From positions 558,001-622,000 of the forward strand of contig JAFCMP010000423.1 of NCBI GenBank assembly GCA_017506865.1: a stretch of DNA of 64,000 nucleotides. Direction: 5' to 3'. Within the stretch, counting starts at the first letter, position 1. Each line of letters opens with the position of its first letter. The DNA comes from Tribonema minus. Lineage: Eukaryota; Sar; Xanthophyceae; Tribonematales; Tribonemataceae. Below are positions 13,201-24,000 of this stretch, piece after piece. Position numbers and translations under genes: made by a program. The notes beneath the pieces were generated by a model. It was not told where the DNA came from, ran no database searches, and saw nothing but the letters and a program-made list of their open reading frames with translations.

Positions 13201-16200
13201 CCCGCGCCGGCGGCGCCGTTTGCGCCTTCCGGTGTGTGCTGTGGCGGCGACAATTGCATTAATAAGAGGAAGTGGTTTTGAGTTTCATAGAGGCACCGTT
13301 TGCGCCTTCCGGCGTGCGCTGCGGCGGCAAGCATTGGCAGTTGCAGTGTCTATGACAGTTACAGTTTTCACATACGCTGAGAATGTGAGTCGTATTGCAC
13401 AGTGGATCCAGTCTATGTAAGAGGATACGATGGCTGTTTGCGCCCTCCAGCGTGCTCTGCGGCGACGACAAGTGCATTACTAAGAGGCAGCGGTACTGAG
13501 TTCCATAAAGGCGAGAACACCGCGACAAGTACAGTTTTCGAAGCAAGATCTTTTGATCAATGGAGGCGCCGTTTGCGCCCTCCGGCGTGTGCTGCGGCAA
13601 CAAGCACCGACCGTTACAGCTTCCAGGTTCACGGAAAATATCACCATGTGGAAGTCTTCAGGAAGTCTTCACACAATCGCTGAATGCATCAGTGCTGAGC
13701 ATGCAGGAGGTAGAGCGCGCAATGGACGCGCAAAGCGCAAGTCACGACGTACTAGTACAAGGACAGCGGCGCCATGGGCGACACAGAGAAGTCAAATAAA
13801 ATAAGCTGAGCGCTGCCAATACTCAACCTTTGAATCACCAGCTTTTTTTCTTGACAGACCTCAATACAGCAAGGTTGTGTCGGCTGCTTGCTGACTTTCT
13901 GGGGTGCGGTGGGGCCAAGAGGATGTCTCCCCCAAGCGGAGGAGCGTCATGGCGGTTGCTAAGCTGTGCCCTGTCACAATAATTAACTGTACAAGAAGGC
14001 CCCATGGGCGAGACAGAGAAGTCCCCGCCGCCAGTGCTGTTGCTGCTTAACACGGCTCACTGACAACCAACGTATGATGTGTACTAAATGTAGCACACCT
14101 ATCAGAAGGCATACAATCTGTACAAAGACCAACGGCGCCATGAGCAACACAAAGAAGTCCCCGCCGCCGGTGCTGTTGCTGCTGGAAACGGCTCACTGAC
14201 AACTGACGTACAATGTGCTGGATGTAGCGCAACTATGAAAAGGTAGAAATCAAAAAACAATTACCTGTACAAGAAACAGCGGCGCCATGGGAGAGACAGA
14301 GAAGTCTCCGCCGCCGGTGCTGTTGCTGCTGGAGGTTGGCGCGATCGAGCTCAGCAGTTTGTTGATGGCGGCAGAGGTGTTGGTGGTGCTCTGCAGGGGG
14401 CACAAAACGCAGATGATTCGCTGAGCACTGATACAGTTGCGTCTGAGGAATGAGCTCAGCTGCTGCTTCAAAATGTGTAGAGCTGGGGTGGTATTTGAGC
14501 ACGGACACAATTGCAATTGGGTGGTACTCTGCAGGGGACACAACAACGCAGTTGCATTTGAGCACTGATACAACCGCACATGTGAAGTTGAGCTCAGCAC
14601 CTGCAGAGGCGGTGAAGGTCGTCGAAGAGCACTGACACGATGACATTTCAAGGAGCAGTGACACAATGACGATTTCGCAAATGAGCGCAGCAGGTTATTG
14701 ATGGCCGCAGATGTGTTGGTGGTGCTCTGCAGGGGACAGAAAACGCATTTGATGTCATTGAGCACTGACACAAGTACGTGTACGCATTCGAGCTCGGCAG
14801 CGTGCTGATAGCCGCAGAGTTGTGTGGGATTGAGCACTGACACAGTTGCGTGCATGCAATCGAGCTCCGCAGCTTGTTGGTGTATGCGTAGAGGTGGTGA
14901 TAGTTGCTGAGCGAAGACACACATACATATTCGCAAATGAGCTCAGCAGGCAGGGTATGGCCACAGAGGCGGCGGTGGTGCTGCAACGATGTTGAGCACC
15001 GATGTGAACACAAAGTGTGCGCGCAATCGCAAAAGGCAGCCTACAGCACAATCCAACAACCGCTTACACCAAGTGCGTGCGGCTGGTTTGATGGTATGCG
15101 TGTGCCGTTTGTCAACGCTGGGTCACGCCGTCCGGTTGAAGTTGAAGTTCTCCAACGACACTGCGTGCGCGCGCCAGCCACGCACTCACCCGCCGTTTTG
15201 AGTTGCGCACATGCAACGGCCGTGGCACAATGGACCTGATGACACAGTAGCAGAAAATGTACGTCTTGCACTACCCACAGCTAACACCCTGCGCTCAGTT
15301 GAAGTACAAGATCACTTACCCGCCGTTTTGAGTTCCAGCTCCAGGCGTCCTTGAGCTTCTGGTTCATGCTGTGCGCGTGCCCTACAAACCGTTCGCGCCA
15401 CTCCGTCTGCACGGCGGCAATGCAACAGTGCTCGTCAGTCTAACCCTAACCCTAACTGTGACAGGTTTGCGCCACTCCATCTGCACGGCAGCAACGCAAC
15501 AACATGACGGGATATCAGCGCAGCCCTAATTCTCTGCTTCGTGCAGTGCTCAACAGCCTCACCCTATCTGTAACCCTAACTGTAGCTGTGCGCGTGCCCC
15601 ACGAACCGTTTGCGCTAACTCCGTCTGCGCGGCTGCAATACGACAAGTGCTCGTCAGTCTAGCTCTAACCCTTACTGTGACGCGATGTGGTACATTCGCG
15701 CTACTCCGTCTGCGCGGCGGCAACGCAATGCCATGGCGAGATGTCAGTGCTCGCATGCATACAACTGCAATTGTTTGCATTCATTGGTTCATTCATTCAC
15801 ACATGAATTCACCTGTATTGTTTCGCTGAGGACCGGCGTCGTCAGAGCTCCGCGCGCCGTCTCCGCCTCCGCCATCACCATACGATCGTGAATTCATTCA
15901 TTAATACATTGAACTTTGAGGTAAATATTCTCACCTGCATGTTTTCGCTGAGGCCCGGCGCCGTCAGCGCTCCGCGCGCTGTCTGCACCTCCTCCACACC
16001 ATAGAGTCATTGGCTCATTCACTCACACATGCACTCACCTGCACTGGTTCATTCATTCATGAATTCATTCACCTGCAATCTGTTCGCTGAGGCCCGGTGT
16101 CGTCAGCGCTCAGCGCGCCATCTCGGCCTCCGCCATTGCCAGACATTCATTGGCTCATACCTCACATATGATTCATTCATTTTCATTTCATTTTGCATTT

Positions 16201-19200
16201 CATTGTTCCGTTCATGTTTGCATACATGAATCCATTCACCTGCATTTTTTTCGCTTAGGCCCGGCGTCGTCAGCGCTCCGCGCGCCGTCTGAGTCTCCTC
16301 GTTCACCAGTCATTGTGCCATTCATGATTTCACTCATGAATTCATTCACCTGCATTTTTTCGCTGAGTCCCGGCGTCGTCAGCGCTCCGCGCGCCGTCTG
16401 CGCCTCCGCCATGAGGAACATCTCCTCGAGCTCGCTGATGCGACGCTGCCGCACGCTGTGCGCCGCGATAGCTTCGGGCGTCCGGATGCGCGTGGGGCCG
16501 TGCGCATAGAAGCGCTTGCCTATCTTCAACTTCTTGCTGAGCCGCGTCTGGTTGCAGTTCAGCTGGGGGGGGGGGGCGGCGGCTCAGAATGAGGTGACTG
16601 CGTTGTAATCAGCTTCCACAGGTAACGATTGCAGATGCAACTTAGGGGATTCATGACTTGAAGTAGAATGCGCATGCGCTTGTGCAGTGGCGCTGGCGAA
16701 ATGACTTTGTCTGCCGAACCAGCATGGTCATGGGCAAGTCGCGGCAGTGCCGCACGTACGAGTGCGAGTTGGAAGAGCGATGTTGAATGCAGTTTAAGAA
16801 TGCTGCATCAGCACAACGGGGTCTGCCTTGTGATGAGCGCTGACTTGCTTTGCAGCCCCTCGCCGCACACCGAGAAGGCATGTGCTGAGAGTTGCAGATC
16901 AGCTGTGACTGCGCCATGAGAATGAACTGTATCAGAATACCTTTTGATTTGAAAAGCCTGATACATTGAGGAGCCCTAACCCTAACCCTGTTGCCAGACT
17001 GCCAACGCATAGTGTACATGCCAGCAGCTAACGCTGATAGCAGTCATGAGGCTTTCAAGATTGCTCTCTAGGGTGCCAAGTACATGCATGTGAGACTGTC
17101 CTGCTGATGCTGCTTCAAATTGCAGGTGGCTGATATGAGAGTTGAAGTTAATAATCAGTATTCTTACGCGTGAGAAAAGCTTTGTACAAAGCATGTGGAG
17201 AGCCTTCCATTACCAACACACATCGGCATTTCATTGCCTTGAACATTACTACAGTATTGTGTACTTCAAGTACTTGAAGTATGTGCTCGTCTGCCCAGGC
17301 CGCCTTAAATGTGGCAGCACGTAGTGACAAAAATGCCAGTATCGTCTGCATGTACAGTTAGCCTTACGTGTGTAGGTACGGCTATCAGTTGCCAGCTGAG
17401 GGTGCCGTGAAGAATTTTTCTTGCTGTTGATTAAGTCGCTCAGCATGCTTCCTACCGCTAGACTGCTGCACATTTGTATGTGTCTCTGCTGGTCAAGCTT
17501 TGGTACCAGCATGCAGCGGTATCAAGTAACTGCCGTGTGATGAGCTGACATTACCGCACCTCTCAACGATACGCCAGCCCCCTGGCGCATTCATCTCACT
17601 TCCACCCCTAGGGTTAGGGTCAGGGTTGTGCCTTCCGGCCCATCTCTATGACTTCACCTCCACATCGCTTGCGAGGATCGTCATGACACTGTACCTTCGC
17701 AAGGTGCGGCAAGACTGTTCCAAAGAACTTCCCCGTGCATGCCAGACCTCCTAAGTAGAAGATGAGTATTACTGCCCATGCCGTCCCAGCTGCGTCCGTT
17801 GCGGAAAAAAACTGCATATGCGATCCCCACGACCATACTTGTCAGCTCACGTCACCATATCCTCAATGAGAGCGGCAATATGTATGCACCTCTGTAAAAC
17901 GACACCTGCAAGGCGCCTAAACGAGTCCGCCGCTTGATCTATCCTCACTCACAGGGCCCATACCTACGCACCACCCTGAGTGATTCAGTCACTCATTGAC
18001 TGACTCATTGACTCACTCACCATGCGGCACAGCGGCTCCGTCCCCTCCCTTTTGCCACACGCGTGAAATGTTCACAATCCATTTCATTCACTCACCAAGC
18101 GGCACAGCAGCGTCGCCTGCTTTGTCCCCACACGTCCCTTTACATGTCGACCTCTGACACTACCTTCACTCACGGGAGGTGGCGCTATGATACCCTTAAT
18201 ACCCATACCTCCTTACGCCCATCACTCACCAGACGGCACAGCAGCGTCGCCAGCTTTGTCCCCTCCCCAATCGGCAGCGTACCCGCCTCAAAGTCCTCCA
18301 TCAGGTGCTGCGCGTACTGCGTTTCGTAGTGGTGCCACCGCCCCGTCCTGAGCTCCGTGTCCGCGTTCTCCGCGGGTTCGTTGTTGTGCGGCTCCACGGG
18401 CAGCACCTGCAGCCCCTCGCTGCGCGCGGCCGCATCAGCGATCAGCAGCACGCGGAATGCAGCGTCAGCAAGCTGCAAAGTCTGGTTGTTTGCGCGCAGC
18501 CGCGTCAGCGTTCGGCACGCGAGTACACGGGGTAAGCGTGCAGCAACGACTGGTGTGACGACTAGGCTGCGTGCAGCCGCGTCAGCGATCAGCAGCACGG
18601 CGAACACGGTGTCAGCGCGCAGCAAAGACTGGTGTGACGAGCACGCTACGCGCAGAGCAGCCGCGTCAGCGCTCAGCATGCGGGGACGCAGCATCAGCGC
18701 GCAGCAAAGACAGGTGTGTCGAGCAGGCTGCGCGCGGCCGCATCAGCGCTCAGCGCGCGGAAACACGCCGTCAGCGAGCGGCAGGGACAGTGTGACGGCC
18801 AGAGACGGTGCCGCGTCAGCGCTCGGCACGCGAAAACACGGCGTCAGCGCGCAGCAAGACTGGTTGTGGCAGCCGGAGAGGAGCTGGGTAAACCATGCAG
18901 CGGCGGGAGCGCGCAGCTCGCGGAGTTGGCGTCGGTGTACCGAGGCAGCTATGACTATGGTTACAGTGCAGAAAGAGAGCTACACCCGTGTGCGTGTGTC
19001 ATGGTGAAACGCCTTCAATGCTGGGCTGCTCCTGACCGCAACTGACTGCAACAACGCGGACACCTACCACCTTAATTTTGCGTCCTGGCAGGTTAACAAA
19101 GATGATGATCATGAAGTTGCACGACAGGTGTGGTCCAGCACGTACAACAACCGAACTGCAGAACGCTGCAGCTCTCAAGTTGTTTCTCAATAATTGTATG

Positions 19201-20367
19201 GGCTCTGTCTTTTGCCACCAAGCGTGAGCTGGGAGCGATGAGCTCAGTAACCATATGTCAGACCACGGCTTCCACAAAAGCAGTAACATCAAAAGATCTT
19301 GTAATCAATGCATGACGTTGCCTTGGCATCCATAGTTAGTCGAGATTTAAAAAGAGCTTCAAGTAGTACACACTTGAAAATGTCAATACCTGCCCAACAC
19401 CTGTCCATTTGTGAGGCTTCCAAGATGCAGTTGTCAGCTTTGTCATTCCATATGTCTTTTGTTGCGCACACCGCATCTGACAAACAGCCCTCATGCGGCA
19501 GTGTTGAAGTTGAGCTGAAGCATCGACTGCTGCATCAGTAACCCAATGACGTTAACGCAGGAACAGCAGGTTAAGGTCAAAGACGGTGCCCCACTCTACA
19601 TCTGCGCTAATCAGAAACACGGCAAGGGGTGCAGCCTGCACGTTACTGCTGGAAGTAGTGACACACAGAGTTCACTTACAAGCTCCTGAAATCGCCAGCA
19701 GTCTCGTTGCACAGGAATAATAAGGATGTACTAGATTTACAAAGCATTTTTCTCTACATGGCCTTTATGATTTTTTTTGGCCATGTCACAGTTGCAAAAC
19801 TTGAGGAAGCACACGTTGCCTGCAATGCGATTTGCTCCTGAGCGAAATAGGTAGCAGTTCCAAGTGGTAACGACTTCCGAAACCACAGGTAGTGCAACGT
19901 GAGCGTGTTGGTGCGCCTCTGGATGTAATGGAGATCGACGGTTCGACACAAGCGTTCAAACCAAAGGGTCGACACCGATCAGGACATCATCACGACGCAG
20001 CCATCTGCGGTTGCGTTCTGATGGAACCGACTCACCTTTGTGTCATGTCGGCGCGGCACACAGGGCACTCCGACAGCGGCAGCTGGTAAATGCACCGAGC
20101 GTGCAGAGCATGACCGCAGGGGGTTCTCACGTCCGCCCTCCTGATCGAGCACAGATCGCACACCACCCTCTCCTCTCCCAGCTGCTGAGATTTCGCCAAC
20201 ACTGCAAGCATATCGGCAGTTGGACTGAGAGCATTGGACGGGTCGGTGCCAGCAAGCGTGGGAGAGCTCGCGGCAGCCACCCCTGCTTCTCCCAACGGCA
20301 AATTGCCGAACATGCTGGCATGCGGCTGGGCGAATAGATGCTGGTGGAGATCCTGCTGCAGGTCCAT
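7257..20367 (-). CDS. RING-H2 / GRW-SKK domain / GAF-like domain protein, 14 exons, 657 aa
   Basis: Exons (minus strand, 5' to 3'): 20367-20036, 18419-18230, 16562-16350, 15406-15320, 14390-14265, 13238-13077, 12386-12244, 11720-11621, 10842-10808, 10409-10253, 9744-9646, 9028-8873, 8184-8083, 7328-7257. All introns are GT-AG and phases match, giving 657 codons plus TGA. RING-H2 finger: Cys70, Cys73, Cys84, His86, His89, Cys92, Cys101, Cys104, implying E3 ubiquitin-ligase-type activity. Residues about 135-193 form a domain running from TGRWHHYETQYAQHLM to LNCNQTRLSKKLKIGKRF, split across exons 2 and 3; it resembles a motif repeated in many stramenopile predicted regulators, function unproven. 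Exons 5-10 encode a Ser/Gly/Asp-rich linker. Exons 11-14 (516-657) contain GLPGRVFGSNTSEW and GIRTTFGVPV, like GAF/NLP sensor domains. Exon 9 (35 nt) is the least certain. The start is the first ATG of the open RING exon; a 5' UTR intron is possible. Confidence 0.82.
7361..7383 (-). promoter_or_regulatory. C-homopolymer polypyrimidine tract before last exon of the RING gene
   Basis: A run of 23 G on the plus strand reads as C on the sense strand and lies about 33 bases upstream of the acceptor of the terminal exon (starts 7328). Its position fits a polypyrimidine tract. Confidence 0.5.
7868..8020 (-). repeat. Donor-side echoes of RING-gene exon 13
   Basis: The exon 13 edge plus donor (about 8078-8130) recurs in degenerate form at about 7968-8020 and 7868-7910, each keeping the order donor-like gag, cgggtccac or similar, then ctgtagaagac or a variant. 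All are head to tail and downstream of the exon in sense orientation. Confidence 0.7.
8480..8765 (-). repeat. Donor-side echoes of RING-gene exon 12
   Basis: The exon 12 3' edge (about 8870-8935, containing cagcctgaggaacatgttgtgg) is repeated with substitutions at about 8685-8765 and 8480-8545. The first copy has an extra internal duplication of the attcagcctcag block. Confidence 0.75.
9355..9600 (-). repeat. Three donor-side echoes of RING-gene exon 11
   Basis: The genuine edge at 9641-9690 (cttgttggtgaagtagcccgc) recurs at about 9548-9600, 9450-9500 and 9355-9400, each followed by a tggaacaggtcc-like block and separated by ACTTCAAC-rich spacers. Confidence 0.8.
11235..12210 (-). repeat. 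Echoes around RING-gene exons 7 and 8
   Basis: Copies of the exon 7 3' edge with donor (tacctagccc...gtccatgcc...tcgtcgctcg) lie at about 11935-11990 and 12140-12200. A copy of the exon 8 5' edge with acceptor lies at about 11880-11935. A copy of the exon 8 3' edge with donor (gtacctcaggcgc...cctgcagcgtcagc) lies at about 11245-11305. Confidence 0.8.
13285..13620 (-). repeat. Three acceptor-side echoes of RING-gene exon 6
   Basis: The intron end and exon start used at 13238 (gtttgcgccttccggtgtg followed by ctgtggcgg) recurs at about 13300-13335, 13435-13475 and 13562-13605. A Ser/Asn-less copy cannot continue the reading frame of exon 6, so these are treated as intronic. Confidence 0.75.
13750..14205 (-). 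repeat. Three donor-side echoes of RING-gene exon 5
   Basis: The exon 5 end (14265-14330: gtacaagaaacagcggcgcc then agacagagaagtc) is copied at about 14115-14185, 13985-14045 and 13755-13795. The copies keep the ccgccgccggtgctgttgc block but differ by substitutions. Confidence 0.82.
14500..14990 (-). repeat. Acceptor-side echoes of RING-gene exon 5
   Basis: The acceptor region at about 14360-14400 (gttggtggtgctctgcagg) recurs at 14510-14545 and 14700-14745, with weaker copies toward 14990. The units are spaced by motifs such as gagcactgacaca and gagctc. Confidence 0.7.
15460..15740 (-). repeat. Three acceptor-side echoes of RING-gene exon 4
   Basis: The exon 4 start with acceptor at 15395-15420 (cgccactccgtctgcacggc) recurs at about 15465-15492, 15605-15640 and 15693-15728, interleaved with CCCTAAC tracts at 15440, 15568 and 15660. 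Confidence 0.8.
15790..16310 (-). repeat. Four donor-side echoes of RING-gene exon 3
   Basis: The exon 3 end with donor (16340-16410: ttcacctgcat, tttcgctgag, cccggcgtcgtcagcgctcc) is repeated at about 16235-16295, 16070-16135, 15925-15990 and 15800-15870, roughly every 130-160 bp. Each keeps the core gcgtcgtcagcgctccgcgc or a close variant. Spacers are rich in TTCATTCA. Confidence 0.88.
18000..18140 (-). repeat. Two donor-side echoes of RING-gene exon 2
   Basis: The exon 2 edge at 18225-18270 (actcaccagacggcacagc then gtccc) recurs at about 18015-18055 and 18085-18135 (actcaccaagcggcacagc), again with TCACTCAT spacers. Confidence 0.8.
18420..18880 (-). repeat. Array of acceptor-side echoes of RING-gene exon 2
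   Basis: The intron end before 18419 reads, in sense, gctgatgcggccgcgcgcag. Near-copies (plus strand: gcgcagccgcgtcagcg and similar) occur about six times up to 18880, at roughly 60-80 bp spacing. Long ORFs crossing this array in several frames are repeat artefacts. Confidence 0.78.
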
Positions 20368-21015
20368 GGTTCACGCCCACTCGCTGGCTGCAGCTGGCGG
20401 CAGCCCCCGCGCCCGCCGCCGCTGTCTGCTAACAAGCCACACTCAGATAATCCAGTACGTGCACTTTGGCTGGCCACTCCTTCCTCCCACACCTTCTGGC
20501 AGCAAACAACGGCGCGTCGCTGTTGACGTAAGAGAGCGCTGTGCGCCTTCGACCTCCTCTCTGGCTGCTGTTGCACAGCGGCCACTAAGGACAATTACAA
20601 ATGATGTCTACTGATCGAGTAGCAAGGCCCCCAGCGAGTGAGTGGTAGGCGAGTCTTGGCGAGTCTTGATCTCTCATCTGAAAGTGTGAAGTATACCTTG
20701 TAGGACGCCGGTGATGCAGTGAGCTGGTGAGGCGGGTCATAGCTTCAGGAAAGGGCGTCAGCCCAGCCTCGTGCTGCCGTCGATCCCAAACAGAAGCTCA
20801 GAAAGGTGTGAAGTGAAGTGATCTTTCACTTCAATTTCACTCAACTCAGGTGTGTCGGCTGACCCCCTTCTGCCCTACTCATGGTATAGGCCTCAGGGAA
20901 GCAATGTGGCACCAGCAGCCTTGACTGGTTCTCTCCGTCGTCGAATATAGCAGCAGCCGTCGCTCTCGGGACTTGGCTGCTGGTTCAACTTCGAAGCTCG
21001 CGGGCAAAGGGCCTG
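20368..21015. promoter_or_regulatory. Divergent spacer between the RING gene and the acyltransferase-like gene
   Basis: The two start codons face away from each other across 648 bp, so promoters and 5' UTRs of both genes must lie here or in upstream noncoding exons. I see no convincing TATA box. A short direct repeat (gtgaagtgatctttcacttc) lies near 20810. Confidence 0.5.
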
Positions 21016-24000
21016 ATGACACCAGCGGAGGACGATCCCCAACACTTGCAGCGCAATGGGTTCCATGAACTCACACGCAGCGCTTCTGGCCACAGTCTGC
21101 CCTCAGGCTCCCTCCACGTGAACGGCTTGAATGGCAGCAGTAACAGCAGCCTGTACTCCTCGCCAGGTCCAGAGCCTGCGCTGCACCAACGCCGCCCTGT
21201 GCGTTGGGCAGCAGACATGCCCGGTCCTCAACAGACACAGCAGCAGCAGTCGCAGCAGCCGCAGCCGCCGCGATGGGAGTGTGGGGGATGCTCCATGTGC
21301 CAGGGGGCTCCGGCCGCTGCCGCCGCGGTGTCGTCGCTGTGTGGGATCGCGCGGGCGCCGCTGGCGATGGTCGGGGGTGTGCTGCTGGTGGTGGCGATTG
21401 CGGGAGCAGCACTTCTAGCACTGTGTTTCCGGGTGGCGGTGGCGCCGTTCAGCAGGGCGTATGCGCGTCGCCTGCAGTGCGAGTATGCCGCGGCACCGCT
21501 GCTGGACGCTGCGGCCCTGATTCTACCCAGGTATGTATGTATGCACTCATTGCGCCTGCCCGACGTTACACAGTCATGTACATCACAGTGCTGATGACAC
21601 TGGGAAGCTTTATGTTTACGCAAGCGCACGCATCTTGTGTGTTGGTGGCACGTCACCACAGCTGCAGGCGTCGTCCCAGCGCTATCATGATGGCAGCACC
21701 AGACATGCAGAGAAAGCGAGGCTCCGCTGGTGTCATGCACAGGACACCGACGTCAACATTGACTGCAATGTCGTCCCTCAACGAAACATCGCGTGCCTGT
21801 GCATTCGCTGACCGCCCCAGTGGTGCGATCGCCGCAGCACAGCTTAGGCAGCAGCCCTCTCGCCGTTGTCGCCCTGCTCCCCATGCGTGCGCGTGCCTGC
21901 GCGCCGCCGTCATCCTTACAAACCCGCACATATCCACCCATCGATCGGAAACATACTTACCCCTATCCTCCAGCAGCGCTCACCCCCCCCCCCCCCCCCC
22001 CTTCTAAACCACAGGGCCCAAGTCCACATGACAGGCGATCTGGAAGTGCTCAGGGGGCCCTCCCCGGGCTACGCCCTGCTGAACACTGACGACATGGAGA
22101 ATGGAGGTCTGTTACCGTGGTGGGCGCTGCTGGTGGCACTGAGGCACGTGGGGATTCACGGAATGGCAAAGGTGCCGCTGCCGGCGTCGGCGCTGGGGCT
22201 GCCGCTGGCGGGCTGGCTGCTGAGCCTGCTGGAGTTCCCCGCGCTGGTACGTGCCACTGCTGCGCCTGCTGCTGCTGCGCGTCGAAACGCGTGGTAGTGA
22301 TCTTCGTAAGCATATGGGTAGGCATGATCGGCGCCCGTTGCGACTTAAGGCGCTCCGCGCAAGTACGTGCGGCTGCTGCTGCTGCTGCGCGCTGAGGCGT
22401 GTAGCCGTTGTCTGTGTAATGCTGTCGAAAATGCGCCATGGAGCATGGAGCGGACTGGGTAGAGCGAGCCACGCAGCAAGCGCCAACGTGCTGCCAGTTC
22501 ACTCGAAGTGCAGTGTCTTGCACCCAGACGCATCCACAGACTGTATTTTTGATTCTACTGTAGTGAGATTTCTAGGCCTCTTAACGGCCTCAATGAGCTG
22601 AACCGGACTTCATAGCGCGGGCGTTTCATTGCTTGCTATGGAGTGCCATGTCTGATGTTCAAGATGCATCATGGCTTCATACATGTTTGCAGAAATCGCT
22701 CTGGCACATGTAGGCTGTTTTGTGTGCAGCACACTCACACAGTGCTCACTTTCCGTCCATACGATGACGCAGCTTCCACAAAGTCAAGCTCCACGTCCGT
22801 GTGACCGCAGCTGGCCTGATGCTCAAAGTTGAAGTGGAGCTCTCATCAGCAGCGCAGTGGTTGGCGATTTTAGCTGACGACCGCATCGCGCATGCCAATG
22901 TGCCCCACCTTACTGTCTTTAACTTCCGATAGGATCATGGAGCTTGCATCAGGAACTGCATGGAGTCATTTGCAGAGGATAGCGCGGCCACAGGGGACCC
23001 CTATCTGTTCATCGTGGAGCATTCCGCCGCTCGATACCATGCGCACAAGTGAGTGACTTACTCAATCGCTTACCCACTGACTCATGCACTTCTTCAGTCA
23101 TTAGCTCTGGCATCGGGGGACCCACATCTGTTCAGGGTGGAGCACTGCGTCACTCGGTCCCACGTGCACGAGTGAGTGAGCCTAGCATTGACTCACTCGT
23201 TCACTCACTCGCCTACTCACTCGCTCACTGACTGGTTCCTGGTGGAGCCTCGTGCTGCTTGGTCCTATGCACAACCGGGTTTGAAACTCCCCAGCTTTGC
23301 TGTGGGCAGGCAATGACTGTCTTGATGCAGTCCATACATACTGTATGCATGGCTGCCAGCATACCCTGTACCCTGTCCTCCCCCGCGCTCTGCAGGCTGG
23401 GTCTGTCGCATGCCTGCAGGCGCTTACCGTACATACCGTATGCACGGCTACCAACATACCGTGCACCCTTTGTGCCCCCCTTGCTTGCTCAGGCTGGGGC
23501 TGTCGCTCATCACCTCTGCAGGTTGGGCCTGTCACCATGCCTGCCACGCGGTTACGGTATATACCGTATGCATGGCTGCCAACATACCCTGTACCCTTTG
23601 TCCCCCCCCTTGCTTGCTCTGCTGGGCCTGTCGCGCGCTTACCGCACATACCGTATGCACGGCTACCAACATATGCTGTACCCCTTTGTCCCCTCCTTGC
23701 TTGCTCTGCAGCCTGGGCCTCTCGCCGTGCCTGCACGCGCTTACCGTACATACCGTATGCACGGTTACCAACATACCCTGTACCCCTTTGTCCCCCCTTG
23801 CTTGCTCCGCAGGCTGGGTCTGTCGCCATGCCTGCACGCGCTCAGAGCGGCCCATCCGTCCGTCTACGACATCACCGTGGCACCGCTCCGCAGCAGGTGA
23901 TGACGCAAACGTCAATGAACTGCAGCAGAACTTGGATGTCACCGTATATGACATCACCGTGGCGCTGCAGCAGGTGATGTTGACCCGCACAATTCGAACT

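Noticed and set aside
13285..18880. CRISPR-like regularly spaced repeats
   Set aside because: Units are degenerate, each matches a neighbouring exon edge, and the DNA is nuclear and intron-rich, so these are junction echoes.
18357..19045. Overlapping plus-strand ORFs of 100-216 codons rich in RQRSA/ISAQ
   Set aside because: They run antisense through the acceptor-echo array of the RING gene in several frames; the repeats explain the open frames.
20893..21218. Minus-strand ORFs overlapping the acyltransferase-like first exon
   Set aside because: They lie opposite a coding exon and have no domain signal.
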